This document shows, piece by piece, positions 1 through 8,585 of a stretch of DNA of 64,000 bases (position 1 is the first letter of the stretch; each line of letters opens with the position of its first letter). The stretch lies in assembly GCF_003006155.1 (NCBI RefSeq), contig NZ_CP023559.1, positions 124,001 through 188,000 of the forward strand. Direction: 5' to 3'. The translations under genes and the position numbers were made by a program. The notes beneath the pieces were generated by a model. That model saw only the letters and a list, made by a program, of their open reading frames with translations, was not told where the DNA came from and did not search any database. The stretch is from Salinicola tamaricis. Lineage in GTDB: Bacteria > Pseudomonadota > Gammaproteobacteria > Pseudomonadales > Halomonadaceae.

Positions 1-1
1 C

Positions 2-154
2 ACTACCGAGTTCATGGCCAAGGTGGTGTTCGACCGCCTGGCGCACGCCATCCGCGAAGGCGAGCTGGGCGAAGGTGGCCGCCATCTCACCGCACTCGCG
101 GTCACCCTGCACGAGTCGCACATCGCCTGGGCCAGCTACGAAGGCGGCCTATGA
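2..154 (+). CDS. 6-carboxytetrahydropterin synthase (QueD/PTPS family), C-terminal end
   Basis: Only the last 50 codons are in the window. The peptide ends [20 protein letters not shown], which matches the C-terminus of the 6-pyruvoyl-tetrahydropterin synthase/QueD fold, including a conserved glutamate near the end (HES). Family members act on 7,8-dihydroneopterin triphosphate. The stop codon overlaps the start of the next gene (ATGA at 151-154), so the two are probably translationally coupled. The downstream genes do not look like queuosine genes, so this may be a paralogue serving a pterin-derived pathway rather than true QueD. The family call is fairly firm despite the short fragment; the specific function is inferred. 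Confidence 0.7.
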   Translation, partial: TTEFMAKVVFDRLAHAIREGELGEGGRHLTALAVTLHESHIAWASYEGGL

Positions 155-1179
155 GCGATCTCACGCTGATCGTCGCCGGTGACCCGCAGCAGCTCACCGG
201 CGGCTACCTCTACGACGCGCGTATCGTCGAGGCGCTGCGCCGCCAGGGCTGGGCGGTCAACGTGGTCGGCCTGGAGGGTCGCTTCCCCGAACCCGACGCG
301 GTCGCCTCGCATGCGCTGGACAGCGCCCTGACCGCGCTGGCCGATGGCAGCCGGGTGGTGATCGACGGTCTCGCCATGGGCGGGCTACCGGCCATCGTCG
401 AGCGCCACGCCACGCGCCTGTCGATCACCGCCCTGCTCCATCATCCGCTGTGTGACGAGACCGGCCTCGGCGAACCCGAGCGCGCGCGCTTTCGCATCAG
501 CGAGACCCGCGGTCTGGCCGCGGTCGATCGGGTGGTCGTGACCAGCGTCTACACCGCGCACCGGCTCGCCGACTTCGACGTCCCCGCGAACAAGATCGCG
601 GTGATCGAACCCGGCGTGATCCGCGGCGAGCTGGCCCACGGCGATCTCGACCCGCCGCGCCTGCTGTGCGTGGCCACCCTGACGCCACGCAAGGGCCAGG
701 ACGTCCTGGTAGAGGCCCTCGCCGAGATGACACACCTGCCCTGGCAGTGCGACCTGATCGGCGCCCTCGACCGCGCCCCGGACTATGCCGCGCAGGTGCA
801 GGCGGCGATCGCCCGCCACGGCCTGGAGGCGCGTATCCGCCTGCTCGGCGCCCAGCCCAGTGCGGCGCTGAGCGAGCACTACCGCAACGCCACGCTGTTC
901 GTGCTGCCCTCGCACTACGAGGGCTACGGCATGGTCATCACCGAAGCGCTGGCCCACGGCCTGCCGGTGGTCACCACCACCGGCGGGGCGCTAGCCCACA
1001 CCCTGCCGGAGCAAGCCGGCATCAAGGTGCCGCCGGGTGACAGCCAGGCAATGGGCGAAGCCCTGACCAAGCTGCTGAATGAGCCCGAGCAGTACCAGCG
1101 CTGCCGCGACGGGGCGCGGGCGCTGCGTGACACCCTGGGCGACTGGGACAGCGCCGCGCGCCCTTCGCCGCAGCCCTGA
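151..1179 (+). CDS. Glycosyltransferase family 4 (GT-B fold)
   Basis: Intact 342-residue protein. The N-terminus carries the GT-B donor/acceptor region ([15 protein letters not shown], about residues 16-30). The C-terminal half has the retaining GT4 signature [18 protein letters not shown] (about residues 257-274), with the paired glutamates of the EX7E motif. No signal peptide or membrane segment is visible, so it should be cytosolic. It overlaps the PTPS-family gene by 4 bp and is followed 12 bp later by a methyltransferase gene. Its co-transcription with pterin and riboflavin-type enzymes suggests it glycosylates a small GTP-derived molecule rather than a polysaccharide. That substrate is an inference from context; the family is clear. 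Confidence 0.85.
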   Translation: MSDLTLIVAGDPQQLTGGYLYDARIVEALRRQGWAVNVVGLEGRFPEPDAVASHALDSALTALADGSRVVIDGLAMGGLPAIVERHATRLSITALLHHPLCDETGLGEPERARFRISETRGLAAVDRVVVTSVYTAHRLADFDVPANKIAVIEPGVIRGELAHGDLDPPRLLCVATLTPRKGQDVLVEALAEMTHLPWQCDLIGALDRAPDYAAQVQAAIARHGLEARIRLLGAQPSAALSEHYRNATLFVLPSHYEGYGMVITEALAHGLPVVTTTGGALAHTLPEQAGIKVPPGDSQAMGEALTKLLNEPEQYQRCRDGARALRDTLGDWDSAARPSPQP

Positions 1180-1191
1180 CACGGAGAGTAC

Positions 1192-2077
1192 ATGAGCACA
1201 CCAACGCCATTCAGCGCCGATGCCCACTTCAGCGATGCCTGGCTGACGCGCTGCGCGAACCGGCCGACCACCGCGCCCGCGACGCCCAGCTGACCCACGC
1301 CGCCGACCACTGGTTGGCGCAGCGCGCCAGCATCCCTGCCACGGCGACGCTGGTCGATCTCGGCTGCGGCAGCGGCTCCAATCTGCGCTATCTGGCGCCG
1401 CAGCTGCGCACGCCTCAGTATTGGCGGCTGGTCGACCACGACGCCAGCCTGCTGGAACATGCACGAAGCCGTTGTGGTGAACTCGTCAGCGCCGCGGGGG
1501 AACCGATCCCTGACAACGCTGGAGGCCACGCTGACACAGGCGCTGGATGACGCGCTGGACGGCGCCGACCTGGTCACGGCTTCAGCGCTGTTAGATCTGG
1601 TCTCTGCCGAGTGGATCGACACCCTCGCCGCGCGCTGCCGCGAGTTCGGCTGTGCGCGTGCTGTTCACGCTCAGTGTAGATGGCGAGATCCACTTCCAAG
1701 ACAGCGCCGGCAGACACTGGAAGATAATGACGACCGCGTCGTTCGATACCCTCGCCACCCATCAGCAGCGGTGACAAGGGCGTCGGTGAAGCGCTTGGCA
1801 CCCTCGCCCCCAGCTATCTCAAGCAGGCCTTCCTGCGCCACGGCTACCATCTGCGCGAAGCGCCTTCACCCTGGCGCCTGGGTCGGGAGACCTGGCCGCT
1901 GATCGACGCGCTGATGGCGGCTGGCGGACGGCACTGCTGGAGCAGGCGCCGGCGCAAGCCACGCGCATCGAAAACTGGTACCGGGCGCGTCTTTCAGCGC
2001 TCGACGCGGGCCGGCTGATGCTGACCCTGGGCCATCGCGATCTGCTCGCCCTGCCACCGGAGTCGGCCCCGGGCATG
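1192..2077 (+). CDS. SAM-dependent methyltransferase, frameshifted
   Basis: The start at 1192 follows an AGGAGA-like ribosome site. The class I methyltransferase SAM motif VDLGCGSGSNLRYLAP lies near 1350-1400, followed by LVDHDASLLEHAR (acidic residue at the end of strand 2) and LVTASALLDLVSAEW. The coding frame changes several times (near 1243, 1500, 1665, 1780, 1920), yet each stretch continues the same protein through FRHGYHLREAPSPW-like and LTLGHRDLLALPPES segments. Summed length is about 290 residues. The 3' end is uncertain because the frame is lost near the following start. Product call is good; substrate unknown. The break pattern looks like base loss in the read, not decay. Confidence 0.65.
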
Positions 2078-3114
2078 TCGTTTCGACACCTCTTTCGAAA
2101 CGTCTGTCACAACGCCTCAGGATCGGCCGGCGTGAGACCCCGGCACGCCGCGCGCTGCGCTTGGGTATCACCCTGCGCTGTTGGCCACGCTCGCCTGGCA
2201 GTTGAATACCGGCGAGATCGTGGCGCGGCTCGGCACACGTCGCCACTGTGGGTCGTCGCGGGCGTCGCGCTGAGCCTGCCCCAGGTCATGATCTCTGCCT
2301 GGCGCTGGCGTCTCACCGCGCACCACGTGGGCATCGCCCTGCCCTGGCCCCGCGCTCTGCGCGAGTACTACCTGGCGACTTTCCTCAATCAGATCCTGCC
2401 TGGTGGCGTGATGGGCGATGCCACCCGCGCCTGGCGCCACGGCAGCCACACCGATGCCGGCCAGCGCGGCGCGGCGATCCGCGCGGTGATCATCGAGCGC
2501 GCCTCGGGTCAGATCGCGCTGGTACTGGTCGCTCTGGTCACCCTGGTGATGGCAGCGCCGCTGCGTGAGGCCATCGTCGCCGGCCTGGGTAGCGCGCATC
2601 TAAGCTGGGCGTGGGCCATCGCTGCCGCGGCACTACTCGCACTGGTCACGGTGGCCAGCCTATGGCGTCAACGCCTGGGCAAAGCGCTGGCGCGGCTGGG
2701 GCAGGATCTGCGTCAGGCGCTGCTGGGTTCCCATGTCTGGCCGCGCCAGTTGCTGAGTTCCCTGCTGGTCGTCGCCACCTACGTGGCCGTCTTCATGTGC
2801 GCCGCCCGGGCGCTGGAGCTGCCGCACTCGCTGGACGTGCTGCTGCCACTGGTTCCGCCGCTGCTGCTGGCGATGGCTATCCCGCTGAGCGTCGCCGGCT
2901 GGGGGCTGCGCGAAGGCGCCGCGGCGCTGATCTGGCCGCTGGCCGGGCTGCCGGCCCAGGAGGGGGTGACCCTGTCGATCACCTACGGCCTGCTGATCCT
3001 GCTCGGCAGCCTGCCCGGCGCCCTGGTGCTGGCCCGCGACCACTGGGCCGAGCGACGCGCGCCGATGTCACACCGCGGGCCGCCGTGTTGGCCCGCGACC
3101 GGGAGATCCTCTGA
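2075..3114 (+). CDS. UPF0104 / lysylphosphatidylglycerol synthase transmembrane-domain family protein
   Basis: The open frame from about 2230 encodes a polytopic membrane protein. It contains ALREYYLATFLNQILPGGVMGDATRAWR, the hallmark of the COG0392/UPF0104 family, then six or more hydrophobic helices including LLLAMAIPLSVAGWGLREGAAAL. The N-terminal 50 codons (2075-2230) and the last codons (after about 3070) are out of frame with the core. The expected frame resumes and ends at the TGA at 3112-3114. There is no soluble aminoacyl-transferase domain, so it is the membrane-flippase-like module only. It lies in line with the glycosyltransferase and methyltransferase genes; a role in moving a glycosylated product or lipid is possible but unproven. 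Confidence 0.65.
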
Positions 3115-3155
3115 TGGGCGCAGCACATCGTCTGCCGGCGTTCGAGACTCCCGGC

Positions 3156-4054
3156 TCAGCTTGCCGCACCACGGCGCAGGTCGAAGTCGAACAGCATATC
3201 CTCGCCCAGGCTGAAGTGGCGGCAGGCAGGACGCAGCGCCCGGTCCAGCGTCTCGATCTCGGGCAGCGTCAGCGCTGCCCGGCCGGAGCCGATGATCATC
3301 GGCGCCACCACGCTATGCAGGCGATCGAGCCGGCCGGCCTCGAGGAAGCGCGAGATGGTCAGACCCCCGCCCTCGACCAGAATGCGCCGGCAGCCACCCT
3401 CGGCCAGCAGCGCCACCACCTCGGCCGGATCAGCCCCGCAGCATCGACCTGCAACGGCTTGACCGTGACATGACCCGCGCCCTGCGCGGCCATCTCGGCG
3501 GTGACCTGCGCAGCGCGCGCCGCGGCCACCAGATGCCAGGTCGGCGCCGAGTCGCGGGTGAACACCCCCCGCGTGGCGCAGACCCGGGCGCGCGGATCGA
3601 GCACCACCCGCAGCGGATTGTCGCCCTCCACGTGGCGCACCGTCAGTTGGGGGTCGTCGGCGTCCACCGTGCCGGCACCGACCACCACCGCATCCACCAG
3701 CGCGCGCGTGCGGTGAAGATGAACCAGACTGAGGGGGCCGGTGACGTAATGGGAGGCGCCGCTGACCGTGGCGATGCGCCCATCCAGACTCTGGCCGAGC
3801 TGGGCCATGAGTCGCGGGCCTTGGCTGAGATCGGCGACGCACCAGGGCAGCCAGATCGACAGCAGCTGCGCCGCGTCGCTGCTCACCTCGGCATCGCTGT
3901 GCCAGCTCCCTTCGGCATCGACCTCGAGGCGCAGACCGTCTCGCCCGACTCTGCCATCGAAACGCTGGCATCGCGTCGCCGCGGCGATATCACGAATCCA
4001 ACGCCAGGCGAGCGGCGTATCGATCATCGTAGCGCTCTCGAAACTGGTGGACAT
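3156..4054 (-). CDS. RibD C-terminal-type reductase (5-amino-6-ribosylaminouracil reductase-like), one frameshift
   Basis: The protein has only the dihydrofolate-reductase-like RibD C-terminal domain (PF01872) and no zinc deaminase domain. It carries LGQSLDGRIA, ALVDAVVVGAGTVDADDPQLTVR, and after a frameshift near 3440, GGCRRILVEGGGLTISRF. About 65 residues precede the domain and are of no recognised family. The ATG at 4054 is chosen because an AGGAG lies 5-6 bases upstream; a GTG at 4060 is the alternative. It is divergent from the GTP cyclohydrolase II gene, with a 143-bp repeat between them. The family reduces the ribosyl chain of pyrimidine intermediates with NADPH. In this cluster it may act on a side-pathway intermediate rather than in riboflavin synthesis. 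Confidence 0.7.
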
Positions 4055-4189
4055 GGGCACTCCTCGGCCAGACTGGGGGGAAGGACGCAGCGAGCGTCGT
4101 TGCGCTACACGGAGATCACGCGTGCAAGGTTAGCAAACCCTACCGCTGGCGGAAGCGCCCGAGCCGACGCCCAGCGGTGAAGCAGCAAA

Positions 4190-4332
4190 GGAAGCGCTGA
4201 ATAAATCGTCGAACGAGATGAAGGGCAAGGCGCACGGAGCGCAGAAGGCGAGACATAACATGGGGTTAGGTGAGCCTTCGAGTACCGCGCAACGTAGTCA
4301 TTCGCTCGTGCAGACATTTAGGCAGCGGTTCC
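4190..4332. repeat. 143-bp MITE-like element, copy A
   Basis: The stretch begins GGAAGCGCTGAATAAATC and ends with an imperfect inverted copy (CATTTAGGCAGCGGTTCC). An identically sized element lies at 39271-39413 in opposite orientation, sharing the internal order CAAGGCGC..GGAGC and GGGGT.TAGGTGAG. A more diverged one lies at 19997-20139. It contains no open frame of note. It occupies most of the 4055-4376 divergent spacer between the RibD-type reductase and GTP cyclohydrolase II genes, so it may carry or displace promoter elements. The rest of that spacer shows no recognisable FMN-riboswitch motif. Confidence 0.65.
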
Positions 4333-4376
4333 CAAACACCGGCTTGAATCATGGATGATGCGAAAGGAGAGATGAG

Positions 4377-5516
4377 ATGCGACAGGTAGAACGAGCGATT
4401 TTCGACCTGAGACGCGGCCTGCCGGTACTGGTCAGGGCCGAGGGCAGCGATGTCATGGTCCACCCGCTGGAAGGCTGTGACGACGAGGCGCTGGCGGCCC
4501 TGCAAGCGCTGAGCGGCAGCCAGCCTGCCCTGTCTCTGACCCGCCACCGCCTGGCACGGCTAGGTGTCGAGACCGAGCACGCCGCGGCGCTGCTGCCGAT
4601 CGACGCCGCCGATACCGCCGAGGAGGTGATCGCCTGGGCCAGCGCCGAAGACAAGCGCTTGCCTGCCGACAGCCGCCCGAGAGCTGCCTCATCAGGCGCT
4701 CAAGCGGCGCTGGAGATGATGCGTATCGGCCTGCTGATCCCGGCAGCGGTAGTGGCTGACGTTGCCGCCGAGCGCCGCGCCCAGGTCGAGGCGCTGGTCG
4801 CCGAAGGCTCGGTGCTGGCGCTGCCCGCCGAGCAGATCGCGGCCTACGCCGAGCACCGCTCGCACTTTCTCAAGCGCACCAGCGAGGCACAGATCCCGCT
4901 CTCTCATGCCGAAGAGAGCCGCTTCGTGATGTTTCGCGAGGCCGACGGCATGCGCGAGCATATCGCCATCCTGATCGGTGACCCGCAGACCTGGAACGAT
5001 GCGGTGCCGGTGCGTCTGCATTCGGCCTGTCTCACCGGCGACCTGTTCGGCAGCCTGCGCTGCGACTGCGGGGAGCAGCTGCGCGAAAGCGTGCGCGCGA
5101 TCGACGAGCGCGGTGGCGGCGTACTGCTCTATCTGGCCCAGGAGGGGCGCGGCATCGGCCTGGCCAACAAGCTGCGCGCCTACACCCTGCAGGATGGCGG
5201 GCTCGACACCGTGGATGCCGATCAGGTGCTCGGCTTCGGCGAGGACGAGCGCACCTACGGCGTTGCCCTGGAGATGCTCGAGCAGCTCCAGATCCAGCGC
5301 ATCGAGCTGCTCACCAACAACCCGGAGAAGCTCAACGCCATGGCCCAGGGCGGCATCGAAGTGGTCAATCGGCGCGGCGTCTACGGCAAGCTGACGCGGC
5401 AGAATCAACGCTATCTCGATGCCAAAGCCAAGCGTGCCGGCCACTGGCTGGAAGAGGTGCTGGGCCAGGAGAGCGATAGCCGAGTGGCCCCGTTCAAGCG
5501 CCCGGTGACCAAGTAA
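4377..5516 (+). CDS. ribA: GTP cyclohydrolase II with N-terminal extension
   Basis: Intact 379-residue protein. Residues from about 175 onward are a full GTP cyclohydrolase II: the zinc site HSACLTGDLF..RCDCGEQL (about residues 214-233) with three cysteines, the catalytic loop AQEGRGIGLANK, and NNPEKL near the C-terminus. The first 170 residues do not show the DHBP-synthase (RibB) motifs, so it is not a standard RibBA. The enzyme opens the GTP imidazole ring, releasing formate and pyrophosphate, the first step to riboflavin and to several pyrimidine-derived secondary metabolites. AAGGAG lies 7-8 bases before the ATG at 4377. Genes for creatininase-like and RibD-like proteins flank it, arguing for a dedicated paralogue. 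Confidence 0.88.
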   Translation: MRQVERAIFDLRRGLPVLVRAEGSDVMVHPLEGCDDEALAALQALSGSQPALSLTRHRLARLGVETEHAAALLPIDAADTAEEVIAWASAEDKRLPADSRPRAASSGAQAALEMMRIGLLIPAAVVADVAAERRAQVEALVAEGSVLALPAEQIAAYAEHRSHFLKRTSEAQIPLSHAEESRFVMFREADGMREHIAILIGDPQTWNDAVPVRLHSACLTGDLFGSLRCDCGEQLRESVRAIDERGGGVLLYLAQEGRGIGLANKLRAYTLQDGGLDTVDADQVLGFGEDERTYGVALEMLEQLQIQRIELLTNNPEKLNAMAQGGIEVVNRRGVYGKLTRQNQRYLDAKAKRAGHWLEEVLGQESDSRVAPFKRPVTK

Positions 5517-5547
5517 CCCCCGCTTCTCACGCTCCCCTCATGCAGCG

Positions 5548-5570
5548 ACGGCGCCGGCCATCGGCGCCGT
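5548..5570. terminator. Hairpin between convergent genes
   Basis: ACGGCGCC at 5548-5555 pairs perfectly with GGCGCCGT at 5563-5570 across a 7-base loop. It lies 31 bp after the GTP cyclohydrolase II stop and 42 bp beyond the stop of the convergent creatininase-family gene. There is no clear T-run on either side, so it is only a plausible terminator. Confidence 0.35.
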
Positions 5571-5612
5571 TCGCTCGCCGGTATCATCCTCGCCACTCGA
5601 GCGCCCGCCAGC

Positions 5613-6435
5613 CTAACGCAACGTCGAGAGATCGAACGCGGCGGCGGCCTCGATCACCTCCGCCAGCCGTGCCGCGAAGTGGGCCACCAGCCGGCTTCCA
5701 GTGGCGGCGTCGGCCAGCGTCGCATCACCAGTGACCCCGCTGGGGTGGAGATCCTGGGCCATCCAGGCGTAGCCGGCGTCGCCCTCGGGGCCGAGCCGGG
5801 CGCCGGCATCGGCCTGGTGCTGGGCTTCGGAGACCGCGTTGGTCAGCGCCTCGCGGCGCACCTTCCCGGTGCCAGATGCAGCATCATCGCGGTCTCCAGC
5901 GCGCCGCCGTGCAGGCCATGGCGCAGCTCCTCGGCGGGCAGCGCCTCGGCCGGCGGGAAACGGAAGTAGTTGGCCTTGACCACCAGCATACCATGGGCCG
6001 CACGCAGCTTGAGCGCGGCCAGATCGATCACCCCGCCTTGTTGCCGCCGTGGCTGTTGAACAACACCAGGCGGCGGATACCGGCGCGGCTCACCGCCGCG
6101 CTCGCCCAGTGCCTCGATCACCCCGATCGCCGCCTCCGGCATCAGGCTCAGGGTGCCGCAGAAGGCGGTATGTTCGAGACTACTCGCCCCCAGCGCCAGC
6201 GGCGGCAGCACCACCACCACCGTGCCCGGGCTGTCCAGCCCGTGGTTTTCAAGCTCAGATGTCGCGGCGGCCAGCAGGCCCAGGCCGATATCCAGATCGG
6301 TGGAGAGCGGCAGATGCGCTCCATGCTGCCGATCGCCGCCAGCGGCAGTACCGCCACCGTGCGTGCGTCGACCCGCGCGGCCAGCTCCGGGCCGGTCAGA
6401 TCCTGCCAGTGGAGAACGCGTTGCGCGTCGGTCAT
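5613..6435 (-). CDS. Creatininase-family amidohydrolase, frameshifted
   Basis: The start MTDAQRVLHWQDLTGPEL is at 6435. Frame changes near 6315, 6085 and 5880 connect segments that together give the family pattern: a metal site HLPLSTDLDIGLGL, LPPLALGASSLEHTAFCGTLSL, then the HGGN metal/catalytic site (readable as SHGGNKAGVIDL), HGLHGGALETAMMLHL and a C-terminal HPSGVTGDATLADAATGSRL. Total length is about 274 residues, as expected. Family members include creatininase, MftE and the archaeal FAPy deformylase ArfB, which acts on a riboflavin-pathway intermediate. Next to a GTP cyclohydrolase II gene, deformylation or hydrolysis of a GTP-derived pyrimidine is the likely job. That is inference; the family call is firm. 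Confidence 0.72.
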
Positions 6436-6484
6436 ACCCGGTTCCTTGTAGGGTGATTGGGGGCACCATTTAAAGACCAGTGAT

Positions 6485-8585
6485 TCAGAGCCGCGGCGTC
6501 TCGGGCGTGCCCTCGTCTCTCTCGTGCGCGGGGGCGTGGCGCAGCAGGCGCTCGGCGATCGCGCTCTCGCGCACCACGCGCCGGGCGATCGCCTCACGCA
6601 GCGTACGGCTCTGCCCTGACCCCGCCGCCAGCGCCAGGCTCAGGCGTGAACGCGCCCGGGTGACGCCAGTGTAGATCAGCTCGCGGGTGACGATCGGGTT
6701 GGCCCGCGCCGGGAGCACGAACAGTACATGCTCGAACTCCGACCCCTGGGACTTGTGCACGGTCATGGCAAAGGCGGTGGCGGCGGCATCCAGGCGCGAG
6801 GGCAGCACCTGGCGAACCCCATCGCCCTGCACGAAGCAGACCCGCAGGCGCCCGTCGGCATCGGCCAGGGTCAGCCCCAGATCGCCGTTGTAGAGCCCCA
6901 GCTGCGGATCGTTGTGGGTCACCATCACCGGGCGCCCGGCATACCAGCCATCGGTGCGCGTGATGAACCCCTGCTGCCGCAGAATCTGGGCGATGCGCGC
7001 GTTGAGCCCCTCGACGCCCCACTCCCCTCGGCGCAGTGCACACAGCACCTGAAAGCGCCCCTGCAGTGCCAGCAGCTCGGCGGCGGGCGCGCCGCGGGCG
7101 AGGGCCGCAAACAGTGCACGATAGCCCTCCACCACCCGACGCTCGAAGGCCGCGCCCTCGCTGCCGATACGCTCGATATCGGCGTACTCCCCGCCCAGGC
7201 AATCGAGAAAGGCGTCGCCATCGCCGGCATTGGCGGCACGGGCCAGCGCACCGATACCGCTATCGGCGTGAAAGCGGAAGCTCCGGCGCAGCATCGCCAC
7301 ATGATCCGCCAACGGGTTGGCGATCGCCGCTGGCGGCAGCGACTCGCCACCCACCCGGGCCAGATAGGCGCGGGTCGCCTCGGTGTAGCCGACCTCCCGG
7401 TCCACCCCGGCACCGACGCAGAGATCGCCGAGCACCGAGCCCGCTTCCACCGAGGCGAGCTGATCCTTGTCGCCGAGCAGAATCAGCCGCGCCTGGGGCG
7501 GTAGCGCCGCCAGCAGCGCGGCCATCATCTCCAGATCGACCATCGAGGCCTCGTCGACCACCAGCAGGTCGAGACTCAGGGGCGTCTCGGCATCGTGGCG
7601 GAAATGCCGCGTGTCCGGCCGCGCCCCGAGCAGGCGGTGCAGGGTCTGCGCCTCCTGCGGTATCGCCGCGCGCACGCCCTCCGCCACCGGCAGCTTGGCG
7701 ACCGCGCCGGCGATCGACGCCGACAGCCGCGCGGCGGCCTTGCCGGTGGGTGCAGCGAGACGGATCCGAAGCGCTGTCCCGGCATCCAGCGCCTGCTGCT
7801 GCAGTAGCGCCAGCAGCCGGGTCACCGTGGTGGTCTTGCCGGTGCCCGGGCCGCCGGAGATGATCGTCAGCCGCTGGCGCAGCGCCAGCGCACAGGCGAC
7901 CCGCTGCCAGTCGGGGCGTTCGTCGAAGCATCAGCCGTTGCGCCCGCGTTGCCGGCGAAGAGCGCCGCCAGCGGCGCGGCCATGGCATCACTCACCGGCA
8001 GACTGCCGCCCAACCGCTGGCGCAGCCGCGCCGCCACCCCGCACTCCGCCTGCCAGTAGCGGCGCAGATAGAGCTGGTCTCCCTCCAGCACCAGCGGCGT
8101 GGCGCTGGCGGCGGCGACCTCGGCGCTGGCGACCAGTGGTGAGGCTACCAGCCGCTCACGCCAGTCGGCGAGATCGAGCCCGGCCAGCAGCTGCTCCGGC
8201 AGCGTCACCGGGGTGGCCGGCGGCTCACCGCCATCCAGCGGCGGCAGCGACAGCGCCGAGTGCGGCGCCGCCAGAGTGCGTGGCAGCGAGAGGCAGACAT
8301 GGCCGCGCCCCGCCTGATGGCTCACCAGCGCCCCCGCCAGCCACACCAGCGGATCGCCGCCGTCGGTGGTGTGATCGACATCGGGATCGGAACCGCCATC
8401 GTGGGCGGCGAGAAAACGCGCGAAGTGGCGGTCGAGCTGGCGCAGCCAGCCCAGCTCGACCCACAACGCCAGGGCCGCGAACAGCCCCTCCCGCTGCAGC
8501 ACCGGCGGCGCCGGCGCCGCCAGATCGAGGGAGAACTGATCGCTCGCGCGGGTTGCGGCGACATGTCGTGATCTTGCGAACTCAT
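6485..8585 (-). CDS. recD: RecBCD 5'-3' helicase subunit RecD, two frameshifts
   Basis: The ATG at 8585 overlaps the recB stop (ATGA). The frame shifts once within the first 20 codons (about 8530) and again near 7925. The N-terminal domain includes FAALALWVELGWLRQLDRHF and GDQLYLRRYWQAE. Walker A falls in the second frameshift area, where another frame reads GHRQDHHGDP in place of a GTGKTT-type loop. Downstream are LAAPTGKAAARL, the Walker B LLVVDEASMVDLEMM, LLGDKDQLASVEAG, and the C-terminal VHKSQGSEFEHV and YTGVTRARSRLSL helicase motifs. About 700 residues in total, slightly longer than E. coli RecD. It forms the fast helicase motor of the double-strand-break repair complex with RecB and RecC. 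Confidence 0.85.

Noticed and set aside
1192..2077. Calling the broken methyltransferase and the many similarly interrupted genes pseudogenes.
   Set aside because: Breaks affect essential-type repair genes too, all are explained by isolated missing bases, and conserved residues persist on both sides.
4055..4376. FMN riboswitch upstream of the GTP cyclohydrolase II gene.
   Set aside because: The conserved RFN element motifs were not found; most of the spacer is a 143-bp repeat element shared with unrelated loci.
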